Numbered from the stretch's first letter, positions 1-6,416 are shown. The stretch: 7,991 nt of DNA from Oscillospiraceae bacterium (GCA_017544185.1 JAFYEQ010000244.1:1-7991), one strand, 5' to 3'. Numbers and translations are program-made. The notes: generated by a model from the letters alone, not told the origin.

Positions 1-434
1 ACTTCTCACCGGAGCTGTCGGCTGAGCTGTCGGGAGCGGGGGACTACTTTGACCGTGCCATAGCCGCGCTGGAGGCCATGATACATCAGGTGGGCAGACC
101 TGTCACGGATGATCGGGGCATCATGCAGAGCGGCGTGATCGTGAGACATATGGTGCTCCCGTCTCACAGGCGGGATTCGGAGGCGGTGCTGAGAGCGCTG
201 GCTCCATACAAGGATGATATCCTGCTGTCCCTCATGAGCCAGTACACGCCGTTCTACAAGGCGGCGGAGCATCACGGGCTGGACAGGCGGGTCTCTACCT
301 ATGAGTACCGGAAGGTGTACGACACGGCTGTGGAGATAGGCTTCGACGGGTATATGCAGGAGCGTTCCTCGGCGACGGATATATACACGCCCGACTTCGG
401 CGCGTCCGAGCCAGATGATGTGACGGAGGTATGA
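1..434 (+). CDS. PflX-type (COG1313) radical SAM protein, C-terminal part only
   Basis: The frame is open from the window edge (first full codon at position 3) to TGA at 432-434, so about 143 C-terminal residues are visible and the start lies outside. The segments RHMVLPSHRRDS, LSLMSQYTPFYKA, RRVSTYEYRKV and GYMQERSSA, followed by a YTPDF ending, are typical of the C-terminal half of the COG1313 family, radical SAM proteins annotated as PflX or pyruvate formate-lyase activating enzyme homologues. The family is expected to bind SAM and a 4Fe-4S cluster through an N-terminal CxxxCxxC motif, which is not visible here. Its substrate is not established, and the activase label is by homology only. 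The stop overlaps the next gene by 4 bp (ATGA), which suggests translational coupling. The family call is from recognised motifs; the exact role is unknown. Confidence 0.8.
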   Translation, partial: FSPELSAELSGAGDYFDRAIAALEAMIHQVGRPVTDDRGIMQSGVIVRHMVLPSHRRDSEAVLRALAPYKDDILLSLMSQYTPFYKAAEHHGLDRRVSTYEYRKVYDTAVEIGFDGYMQERSSATDIYTPDFGASEPDDVTEV

Positions 435-1156
435 TGGGAAAGATCGGTATACGCACTGTCACGGGGATACTGTTCATCATGGCGGGAGTTGCGAATGTCG
501 TGAAGTTCCTGCTGCTGGGGACGTATATCAATATACTGCTGGCGGCGGCATGTATAGCCTTCGGGGCACTGGACATCATAAGGCGTGGTGCTCCTTCGCA
601 CAAGGGGCTCATAGCTTCGCGGACCATAGCGCTGCTCGTATGCGCCTACATAGGCATAGGCATGTCCTCTCCCTACGGCAGGATCGGGCTCTATGGCAGC
701 AAGCTCAGATACGCCGAAGCGAGCGGCTACAGTGTGGGGCATTTCCCCGACCTCAAGGAAGGGCTCAGGCTCACGGATATGCAGTATATGCCCTCGGTCA
801 TGCAAGGCAGCGGATGGGTGTATGCGGGGATAGAATGCTCGGCTGAGCGTCTGGCGCACTTGGAAAAGGACGCCGCAGAGAGGGCTCAGGTGTGCTTTAC
901 CCTTGATGGATACCTGACGGGCACCATACCCGAAGATCGTATGCCGTGGGCAAACGATACCGCAGATGATGAAAGATCGTGGGACAGATGGTACGACAAG
1001 CACATCTATGTACACCTGTCCGAACGCATGATGGATGCCTCCGGGCATGATACGGCAGTCTATATCATATATTCCAACTATTATTCGAACCATATCCGCA
1101 CCGATGCTGTGATCGTCGACCGCACGGATGGGTATATAGAATACGTGGGTATGTAG
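431..1156 (+). CDS. Predicted membrane protein, three TM helices, function unknown
   Basis: This is a 241-residue protein that I do not recognise. Three hydrophobic stretches at about residues 7-29, 31-50 and 61-78 look like transmembrane helices. The remaining ~160 residues are soluble, acidic and rich in Tyr and Trp, with two Cys (about 136 and 154), and probably sit on one side of the membrane. The start is ambiguous: ATGATG at 431-436 offers two codons. The only Shine-Dalgarno-like sequence, GGAGG at 425-429, is 1 nt from the first and 4 nt from the second, so translation from 434 or re-initiation after the upstream stop is plausible. Overlap with the upstream radical SAM gene suggests one operon, which does not by itself give a function. 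Coding is supported by reading-frame length and by codon use like that of its neighbours. No enzymatic motif is visible. Confidence 0.7.
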   Translation: MMGKIGIRTVTGILFIMAGVANVVKFLLLGTYINILLAAACIAFGALDIIRRGAPSHKGLIASRTIALLVCAYIGIGMSSPYGRIGLYGSKLRYAEASGYSVGHFPDLKEGLRLTDMQYMPSVMQGSGWVYAGIECSAERLAHLEKDAAERAQVCFTLDGYLTGTIPEDRMPWANDTADDERSWDRWYDKHIYVHLSERMMDASGHDTAVYIIYSNYYSNHIRTDAVIVDRTDGYIEYVGM

Positions 1157-1175
1157 AGACTGCTCACTGTTCGGC

Positions 1176-1199
1176 GATGCGTGACCGCATGAGCGCATC
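1176..1199 (+). other. Weak inverted repeat between the membrane protein gene and glgB
   Basis: GATGCG (1176-1181) and CGCATC (1194-1199) can pair around a 12-nt loop in the 81-bp gap. No T-run follows, so this is not a convincing intrinsic terminator. It may be a weak transcript-end or processing structure, or chance. Confidence 0.25.
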
Positions 1200-1237
1200 A
1201 CGAGCTGATAACATAAGTTTAAGATCAGGAGAAAGAA

Positions 1238-2995
1238 ATGGATCTGCACTCATTCTATATGGGCGAAGTGTTCGATGCATATGAATTTTTCGGCGCCCAT
1301 ACCGATTTCAACGGAACTGTGTTCCGCACATACGCGCCCTCAGCCTACCGCGTGAACATCATGGGAGACTGGACGGGCTGGCAGGAGGTAGAGATGCAGC
1401 GCTCAGGGCAGCTGTATACCTACTACTCCGCGGATGCCCATGTGGGGCATATGTATAAATACGTGATATACTCGGGTGCGGGAAGGGCAGAGCATACGGA
1501 TCCGTATGCCTTTGCGATGGAGCTGCGCCCGGCTTGTGCTTCCATAGTGACGGACCTTATGGCCTATCGCTTCACGGATCACAAGTGGATGAGGGACAGA
1601 TCCAAGAACTACGACTCCCCGATGAACATATATGAGCTGCATATGGGCTCGTGGAAGTGCGGCTCGGACCGCGTGAACGGGTGGTATACCTACACGGACA
1701 TAGCCGATGAGCTCATCGAGTACGTCAAGTCCCACGGGTACACCCATATCGAGTTCATGCCCCTGGCGGAGCATCCCGCCGATGAGTCCTGGGGATATCA
1801 GAACACGGGCTTCTTCGCGCCTACGGCTCGCTACGGCACGCCTCTGCAGCTGATGGAGCTGGTGGATCGCTGTCATAACGCAGGCATCGGCTGCATCATG
1901 GACTTCATACCCGTACACTTTGCCTGCGACCCCTATGCGCTGGAGAAGTATGACGGCTCTGCATTGTACGAGTACCCCTCTCAGGATGTGGGCGTCAGCG
2001 AATGGGGCACGTATAACTTCATACACTCACGGCGGGAGGTGTGCTGCTTCATACAGTCGGCGGCGGATATGTGGCTGTCGCTCTATCACTTCGACGGGCT
2101 GCGCATGGACGCCATAAGCCGCGCCATATACTGGCAGGGTGATCCCGCCAGAGGCGTGAACTCATCTACGGTGGATTTCCTGCGCCGTATGGATGAGGGG
2201 TTGCACCGCCGTCATCCCACGGCTATGCTCATAGCGGAGGACTCCACGGATATGCCGAAGATCACGGCGCCTACGGAGTTCGGCGGACTGGGCTTCGACT
2301 ACAAGTGGGATCTGGGCTGGATGCATGATACTCTGGACTATATGGCTCTCCCGCCCTCGGAGCGTGAGAGGGAGCGGGCGAAGATCACGTTCAGCATGTA
2401 CTATTTCTCCAACGAGCTGTATCTTCTCCCCCTGTCCCACGATGAGAACGTACACGGCAAGAAGACCATCATCGACAAGATGTGGGGCGGGTACGACGAC
2501 AAGTTCAGACAGGTGAAGACCCTGTATATGTACATGTATACCCATCCCGGCAAGAAGCTGCTGTTCATGGGGTCCGAGTTCGGACAGTTCCGCGAGTGGG
2601 ACGTACACCGTGAGCAGGACTGGAGCCTGATGGAGTATGAGACCCACCGCACGCTGGATGGGTATATGACGGATCTGTGCGGTCTGTACCGTGACCGCAG
2701 GTCGCTCTACTGCGAGGAATACGATGCCAGACGTTTCGAGTGGTGCGATCCGGTATGCGAAGGCAGCGGCGAGGCGGCCTCCGGTGCGGGGGCGGTGTTC
2801 GCCTATCGCCGTACCTCGGGAGACGAGAGCACTGTAGTGCTCCTGAACTTCTCCGACAGGGAGCAGACGGTGACCTTCGAGGCAGGGAAGCTGACACTGC
2901 TGCTGGCGACAGATCCGGAGCAGCGCGGAGAGGACAGTACCAAGGGCATCGTCCTGCCGCCATTATCGGGAGCTATGTTCGATGAGAAAAACTGA
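1238..2995 (+). CDS. glgB: 1,4-alpha-glucan (glycogen) branching enzyme, GH13
   Basis: This cytoplasmic enzyme cuts alpha-1,4-glucan and re-attaches the piece through an alpha-1,6 bond in glycogen synthesis. It has 585 residues, short for GlgB (many exceed 620), because it begins almost directly with a CBM48-like module (about residues 20-110, with VFRTYAPSAYRVNIMGDW). The GH13 barrel follows: IYELHMGSW (131-139), FMPLAEHP and SWGYQNTGFFAP (173-195), region I DFIPVHF (222-228), region II DGLRMDAI with nucleophile Asp291, region III IAEDST with acid/base Glu334, region IV LSHDENVHGKK with Asp402, and MGSEFGQFREWD (445-455). A C-terminal beta domain fills about 490-585. All three catalytic acids are present. 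AGGAG at 1227-1231 is 6 nt before the ATG. No other glycogen gene (glgA, glgC, glgD, glgP) is in view. The 3' end overlaps the next gene by 14 bp. A GH13 relative of different specificity is less likely given the CBM48-barrel layout. Confidence 0.95.
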   Translation: MDLHSFYMGEVFDAYEFFGAHTDFNGTVFRTYAPSAYRVNIMGDWTGWQEVEMQRSGQLYTYYSADAHVGHMYKYVIYSGAGRAEHTDPYAFAMELRPACASIVTDLMAYRFTDHKWMRDRSKNYDSPMNIYELHMGSWKCGSDRVNGWYTYTDIADELIEYVKSHGYTHIEFMPLAEHPADESWGYQNTGFFAPTARYGTPLQLMELVDRCHNAGIGCIMDFIPVHFACDPYALEKYDGSALYEYPSQDVGVSEWGTYNFIHSRREVCCFIQSAADMWLSLYHFDGLRMDAISRAIYWQGDPARGVNSSTVDFLRRMDEGLHRRHPTAMLIAEDSTDMPKITAPTEFGGLGFDYKWDLGWMHDTLDYMALPPSERERERAKITFSMYYFSNELYLLPLSHDENVHGKKTIIDKMWGGYDDKFRQVKTLYMYMYTHPGKKLLFMGSEFGQFREWDVHREQDWSLMEYETHRTLDGYMTDLCGLYRDRRSLYCEEYDARRFEWCDPVCEGSGEAASGAGAVFAYRRTSGDESTVVLLNFSDREQTVTFEAGKLTLLLATDPEQRGEDSTKGIVLPPLSGAMFDEKN

Positions 2996-4397
2996 TATAT
3001 CCCTTGCGGCGGCGCTGTGTGCCGCCGCAGTCATGACAGGCTGTGCGGCGGCAGACGGTACTGCCGATATGAGGGCAGAGGTGACGGATGCGTCATCTGC
3101 TGCGGAGACTGCCGTTGTAGAGACGACTGTCTCCGAGATCACCACATCGGCAACGACGATCACGACCACGCCGGTCACGTCGGCGACCGAGAGCTCAGAG
3201 GCTCCGGTGTCATATACCGGGTCGGCACAGATCAAGATAGCGGCAGAGTCCTATGGGCAGCCGGAGGAGGATCTCACCGAGATCCTCACAGAGGGCGAAG
3301 ATACATCGGCATCGGAGACGACCGCAGAGGTGTCGGAGACGGCGGTGCCCGAGCAGACGACTGTGACAGCGGCGACAGTCACTACCGCAGCGACTGCGGC
3401 TCCCAAGGCGGCGGCAGATAACGCCCCTGCGGTGACCTATGAGCACGCCAGATCTGCCGCAAAGCATGAGATACTCGACATAAACTTCGCCGACCGTTAC
3501 AAGGACAGCCTGTTCGTGGGCGACTCCATATGCAGCGGCCTCAAGGTGTACAGCGGGCTGCTCCCCGTGGAGAACGTAGCGGCAAGGGGCAATGTGGGCA
3601 CCTGGAGCCTGAACAAGTATACCTTCCCGTATATGAGCGGATCCTCACTGGAGCTGGACTGCTACAGCATCGCACAGCTGTATCAGCCTGCCGATATATA
3701 CGTATGGATGGGCATGAACGACCTGTTCATGGTGACGGCGGACGTATACGCCCAGAACCTGAAGGACATCACCGACAGGCTCCGTCAGGTGTCTCCGAAC
3801 AGCAGGCTCCATGTGGTCTCCATATCTCCCATATCCAACTGGCATAAGTGGAGCGGCGGAGGACGCAGCGGCATAGACAGAGTGGCGGCATACAACGCGG
3901 CTGCTGCGGATATGTTCGCGGGCAGCACTGTGGACGTGATAAGCATATACGACAGCCTTGCCGACAGCGAGGGTTTCCTGGGCTCTGCCTATGACGGGGG
4001 AGACGGGCTCCACCTGAACGGTACCGCCTACCGCATGGTGCTCAGTGAGATAGTGTCCTGCACCGAGGACGGAGGCGTCACGGCTGTCACGAGGCCTGCC
4101 GAGACTACGGTGACGACGGTGCCCGCTACGGTGACTACCACTGTTACGACTACCACGCCGACAGAGACCACCACAGTCACGACCACCACGCCTGCGGAGA
4201 CTACTACTGTGACTACCACGCCGACGGAGACCATGGTCACTACCATTATGCCGACGGAGACGACCGTTACTACAGTGCCCGAGGGGACCACAGGGCTCGC
4301 TTACCTGCCTGCATCGTCTGCGGATACGGAGCTGTCCTTCGGCCATCCCGGATCGTCCGGACCGTCCGAGAAGTCATGGGTGACGGAGGAAGACTGA
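2982..4397 (+). CDS. Thr-rich surface lipoprotein with central SGNH/GDSL hydrolase domain
   Basis: The 471-residue protein starts with a signal peptide (MRK, hydrophobic 6-18) ending in a lipobox-like VMTGC, so Cys21 is the probable lipidated residue and the product would sit on the outer face of the cytoplasmic membrane. Residues 22-165 are a low-complexity Thr/Ala/Glu/Ser linker. The SGNH hydrolase domain runs about 172-360: block I VGDS with nucleophile Ser182, block II Gly203 (AARGNVG), block III GMND (244-247, Asn246), and block V DGLH with Asp341 and His344. A second Thr/Pro repeat tail covers about 372-435. The family includes esterases that de-acetylate polysaccharides or peptidoglycan, but the substrate here cannot be read from sequence. 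No dockerin, carbohydrate-binding module or sortase anchor is visible. The start lies 14 bp inside the glgB end, with GGGAG (2968-2972) 9 nt upstream, suggesting co-transcription with glgB. Confidence 0.85.
   Translation: MRKTDISLAAALCAAAVMTGCAAADGTADMRAEVTDASSAAETAVVETTVSEITTSATTITTTPVTSATESSEAPVSYTGSAQIKIAAESYGQPEEDLTEILTEGEDTSASETTAEVSETAVPEQTTVTAATVTTAATAAPKAAADNAPAVTYEHARSAAKHEILDINFADRYKDSLFVGDSICSGLKVYSGLLPVENVAARGNVGTWSLNKYTFPYMSGSSLELDCYSIAQLYQPADIYVWMGMNDLFMVTADVYAQNLKDITDRLRQVSPNSRLHVVSISPISNWHKWSGGGRSGIDRVAAYNAAAADMFAGSTVDVISIYDSLADSEGFLGSAYDGGDGLHLNGTAYRMVLSEIVSCTEDGGVTAVTRPAETTVTTVPATVTTTVTTTTPTETTTVTTTTPAETTTVTTTPTETMVTTIMPTETTVTTVPEGTTGLAYLPASSADTELSFGHPGSSGPSEKSWVTEED
4089..4286 (+). 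repeat. Degenerate ~30-bp coding repeat encoding the Thr/Pro tail
   Basis: Inside the lipoprotein gene, about six imperfect units encode a 9-12 residue motif of the form P-[TA]-E-T-T-[T]-V-T-T-[T]. Prolines recur at residues 372, 381, 393, 404, 414, 424 and 433. The codons vary between units (ACC, ACT, ACG), so the repeat is better kept at protein than at DNA level. That suggests selection for an extended, possibly glycosylated, wall-spanning stalk rather than recent slippage. Confidence 0.75.
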
Positions 4398-4548
4398 TCG
4401 GATCGCTGTCTGCAGTTTACTGTGTTGCCTATATGGATCTTTATTTTTAACAAATATCGTATGTTGTATGCGCAAATTTGTCAGATGCCAATGGGCGGCA
4501 AATATACAGCACCGATCTTGTATATTTCTCCAAAATTTCACAACGGTC
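4398..4548. other. AT-rich intergenic region upstream of the SCIFF promoter
   Basis: The composition drops sharply to AT-rich between about 4430 and 4600. I see no ORF with a ribosome binding site and no convincing terminator for the upstream lipoprotein gene. A weak ACAAAT/ATTTGT pairing with a long loop is the only inverted repeat noticed. The stretch probably holds upstream promoter or regulator-binding sequence for the peptide gene. Confidence 0.4.
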
Positions 4549-4577
4549 TTGAAATCGTCCGCAGAATGTGATAAAAT
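4549..4577 (+). promoter_or_regulatory. Sigma-A type promoter for the SCIFF precursor gene
   Basis: TTGAAA (4549-4554) and TAAAAT (4572-4577) are separated by exactly 17 bp. Each differs from the consensus hexamer by one base. Transcription would begin near 4584, giving a leader of about 26 nt that contains the strong ribosome binding site at 4594-4601. This is the best promoter in the window and suggests a well-expressed small gene. Confidence 0.75.
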
Positions 4578-4593
4578 CATGATAATATTATTT

Positions 4594-4601
4594 GAGGAGG
4601 G
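4594..4601 (+). promoter_or_regulatory. Strong ribosome binding site fixing the GTG start of the SCIFF gene
   Basis: GAGGAGGG lies 8-9 nt before GTG at 4610-4612. The only in-frame start-like codon upstream (TTG at 4592) overlaps this site, so GTG is the start. The encoded THIKTIN-type N-terminus agrees with the family. Confidence 0.85.
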
Positions 4602-4609
4602 CTTTTAAG

Positions 4610-4768
4610 GTGACTCACATCAAGACCATCAACAAGGCTGATCTCAAGCAGACCGCAGCAAAGGGCGGCTGCGGCAGATGCACAGCGTCATGTCAGTCAG
4701 CATGCAAGACATCATGCACTGTTGCAAATCAGAAGTGCGAATCCCTCGAGAAGACCGATAAGGAATGA
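4610..4768 (+). CDS. scfA: SCIFF ranthipeptide precursor (six cysteines in forty-five residues)
   Basis: A 52-residue peptide starts at GTG. Its N-terminal leader (THIKTINKADLKQ...) is followed by KGGC and a core with six cysteines: Cys21, 24, 28, 32, 36 and 43. The segment SCQSACKTSC (27-36) followed by TVANQKC is the hallmark of the SCIFF family of Clostridia. In studied homologues the partner radical SAM enzyme links a core cysteine to a threonine through a thioether; as I recall, Cys32-Thr37 in the C. thermocellum peptide, and both positions are Cys and Thr here. The biological role is unsettled; links to quorum sensing have been reported for clostridial ranthipeptides. A nine-residue charged tail (ESLEKTDKE) follows Cys43. 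Gly19-Gly20 directly precede the core, but no peptidase or exporter gene is nearby. The gene has its own promoter and a terminator 9 bp after the stop. Confidence 0.95.
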   Translation: MTHIKTINKADLKQTAAKGGCGRCTASCQSACKTSCTVANQKCESLEKTDKE

Positions 4769-4776
4769 GGGACACC

Positions 4777-4825
4777 ACAAAGCACTGAGCGGCAGTACGG
4801 TCCGTTCGGTGCTTTGTAGTTTTTT
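4777..4825 (+). terminator. Strong intrinsic terminator between scfA and scfB
   Basis: ACAAAGCACTGAGCGG (4777-4792) pairs with CCGTTCGGTGCTTTGT (4802-4817). The 16-bp stem has two G-U pairs and a 9-nt loop, and a T6 run follows at 4820-4825. It lies 8 bp beyond the SCIFF stop. Because the maturase lies downstream on the same strand, this hairpin should separate abundant peptide mRNA from any read-through into the maturase. Confidence 0.92.
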
Positions 4826-4907
4826 ATGGGGATGCCGTACGGCGATGGAGCTGTGAGGTGTCCGGTACGAAAGAGACTATTCCTGATCTGGACCATGGAT
4901 AGATGCG

Positions 4908-4926
4908 GGGGCATGGTGTCAGCCCC
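4908..4926. repeat. Small GC-rich hairpin in the scfA-scfB spacer
   Basis: GGGGC (4908-4912) pairs with GCCCC (4922-4926), and an inner TG/CA pairing can extend the stem. No T-run follows, so it does not look like a terminator. The sequence resembles short GC-rich palindromic intergenic elements I associate with Ruminococcus-type genomes; whether it is dispersed cannot be told from this window. Confidence 0.4.
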
Positions 4927-4938
4927 TACGAACGGGAA

Positions 4939-4958
4939 GTTTGAACGTTTGAACGTTT
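4939..4958. repeat. Tandem 8-bp repeat GTTTGAAC (2.5 copies)
   Basis: GTTTGAAC occurs at 4939-4946 and 4947-4954, followed by GTTT (4955-4958). The junctions form the palindrome AACGTT. It lies about 90 bp upstream of the chosen scfB start. It could be a regulator-binding site or slippage product, and each copy contains TTGAAC, which resembles a -35 element. Confidence 0.45.
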
Positions 4959-4975
4959 CCGGCCCCTTGTCCCTG

Positions 4976-4981
4976 TAGAAT
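4976..4981 (+). promoter_or_regulatory. Possible -10 element for scfB-nadA (weak)
   Basis: TAGAAT (4976-4981), preceded directly by TG, is one base from TATAAT. The nearest -35-like hexamer, TTGAAC at 4949-4954, is 21 bp away, longer than ideal. A second candidate, TATAAG at 5015-5020, lacks a recognisable -35. If either is used, scfB has its own start site downstream of the terminator. Confidence 0.25.
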
Positions 4982-5038
4982 GCAACATATGGGATCGGAC
5001 AGGATCAGGCATAGTATAAGACCGATACTGCTGAGCAT

Positions 5039-5045
5039 AGGTGAT
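5039..5045 (+). promoter_or_regulatory. Ribosome binding site that supports the internal scfB start
   Basis: AGGTGAT matches the 3' part of the extended Shine-Dalgarno sequence and lies just before ATGATG at 5046-5051. Measured from GG, the spacing is 4 nt to the first ATG and 7 nt to the second. No comparable site precedes the ATG at 4980. Confidence 0.6.
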
Positions 5046-5048
5046 ATG

Positions 5049-6416
5049 ATGATACATAAGTATAAGCTGGGCGGATACAATATAGTGCTCGATGTGAACA
5101 GCGGCGGCGTCCACGTAGTGGACGAGCTCACCTACGATCTTCTGGACAACGTAGAACCGCCTTTTGAGCAGGAATGTCCCGCCAATGTGGTGGAGAAGCT
5201 GATGCGCTTCTACGACAGGGACAGCATCATCTCCTGTTATAAGGAGATAGTGGAGCTGTACGAGCAGAAGATACTGTTCTCCCCCGATACCTACGAGAGA
5301 TACGCTGCCCTGTCCGTGGCCGCTCCCGTCAAGGCTATGTGCCTGCTGGTGGCTATGGACTGCAATCTGCGCTGCGATTACTGCTTCGCGGGTACAGGCG
5401 ACTATAAGCTGGGCCGCAAGGTCATGTCCTACGAGGTGGGCAAGAAGGCGCTGGACTATCTTCTGGAGAACAGCGGCGACCGCGACCATCTGGAGGTAGA
5501 CTTCTTCGGCGGCGAGCCACTCATCAACTGGAAGGTAGTAAAGCAGCTGGTGGAGTACGGCAGATCCCGTGAGGCAGAATATGGCAAGAAGTTCCGCTTC
5601 ACTGTCACCACCAACGGCGTGCTCTTAGACGACGAGAAGATGGACTTCATCAACAAGGAGATGTCCAACGTCGTCATGTCCATCGACGGACGCAAGGAGG
5701 TCACCGACCGTATGCGCCACCGTCTCGACGGGAAGAGCACCTACGATAAGATCGTGCCCCTCTTCAAGGAGCTGGCAGAGCGCCGCGGCTATAAGGACTA
5801 CTACGTGCGCGGCACGTTCACCAAGTATAACCTGGACTTCTCCGACGATGTGTTCCATCTGCATGAGATAGGCTTCGACCAGATCTCCGTGGAGCCTGTC
5901 GTAGGCGACCGTGAGGCTCCCTATGCCATCACGGAGAAGGATCTCCCCAAGGTGTTCGCCGAGTACGAACGGCTCACAGAGAGGATCCTGGAGAACGACA
6001 AGCAGGGCAAGCACTTCAACTTCTTCCACTTCATGATAGATCTGGATCAGGGCCCCTGTGCCATCAAGCGTCTCCGCGGCTGCGGCTGCGGCAACGACTA
6101 TGTGGCCATCACTCCCGACGGCGATATCTATCCCTGCCATCAGTTCGTGGGCAAGGATGAGTACCACATGGGCAACATCCTCACAGGCGAGTTCGACAAC
6201 GACATCAAGAAGACCTTCGCCGGGACCCATATCTACAACAAGCCCGACTGCAAGCAGTGCTGGGCAAGGTTCTATTGCTCCGGCGGCTGCAATGCCAACA
6301 ACTATGAGTATATGGGCGATATATCCAAGTCCCACAAGATCTCCTGCGAGATCGAGAAGAAGCGTCTTGAGTGTGCCATCATGATAAAGGCAGCTCACGC
6401 CATGGAGGAAGACTGA
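5049..6416 (+). CDS. scfB: SCIFF maturase: radical SAM/SPASM thioether-forming enzyme
   Basis: The enzyme uses SAM to form Cys thioether crosslinks in the SCIFF peptide and acts in the cytosol. Starting at 5049 it has 455 residues. The N-terminus MIHKYKL and the LDVNSGGVHVVDELTYDLLD segment (about 14-33) look like the PqqD-like RiPP recognition element. The radical SAM cluster motif CNLRCDYC gives Cys105, Cys109 and Cys112, with the SAM-site GGEP at 154-157. The C-terminal SPASM region carries Cys337, 345, 347, 363, 401, 404, 410, 414 and 433, enough for two auxiliary 4Fe-4S clusters, including CKQCWARFYCSGGC. The frame is open upstream to an ATG at 4980, but that start has no ribosome binding site and would add 23 residues not typical of the family. 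The stop overlaps the nadA start by 1 bp. The neighbouring precursor makes the assignment firm. Confidence 0.95.
   Translation: MIHKYKLGGYNIVLDVNSGGVHVVDELTYDLLDNVEPPFEQECPANVVEKLMRFYDRDSIISCYKEIVELYEQKILFSPDTYERYAALSVAAPVKAMCLLVAMDCNLRCDYCFAGTGDYKLGRKVMSYEVGKKALDYLLENSGDRDHLEVDFFGGEPLINWKVVKQLVEYGRSREAEYGKKFRFTVTTNGVLLDDEKMDFINKEMSNVVMSIDGRKEVTDRMRHRLDGKSTYDKIVPLFKELAERRGYKDYYVRGTFTKYNLDFSDDVFHLHEIGFDQISVEPVVGDREAPYAITEKDLPKVFAEYERLTERILENDKQGKHFNFFHFMIDLDQGPCAIKRLRGCGCGNDYVAITPDGDIYPCHQFVGKDEYHMGNILTGEFDNDIKKTFAGTHIYNKPDCKQCWARFYCSGGCNANNYEYMGDISKSHKISCEIEKKRLECAIMIKAAHAMEED

Noticed and set aside
299..1249. Long minus-strand frame (316 codons) opposite the PflX end and membrane protein gene
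   Set aside because: It lies antisense to two overlapping plus-strand genes, one with clear family motifs. The translation has no recognisable domain, and no ribosome binding site was identified.
4305..4319. LPASS near the lipoprotein C-terminus as a sortase signal
   Set aside because: The motif is not LPXTG, and no hydrophobic segment or positive tail follows. Anchoring is explained by the N-terminal lipobox.
3645..4346. Minus-strand frame rich in Arg and Ser opposite the lipoprotein
   Set aside because: It mirrors the Thr-repeat coding region and the SGNH domain, whose motifs prove the plus frame.
4729..4914. Minus-strand small ORF across the scfA terminator
   Set aside because: It is antisense to the scfA end and the terminator stem and has no supporting start signal.
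5625..6398. Long minus-strand frame (257 codons) opposite scfB
   Set aside because: It is a shadow of the strongly conserved scfB reading frame, a common effect in GC-rich coding DNA. Its Val/Leu/Ala-rich translation matches no family I know.
6371..6415. Upstream in-frame ATG for nadA
   Set aside because: It lies within scfB and adds 15 residues unlike NadA. The ATG at 6416 has GGAGG at the right spacing.
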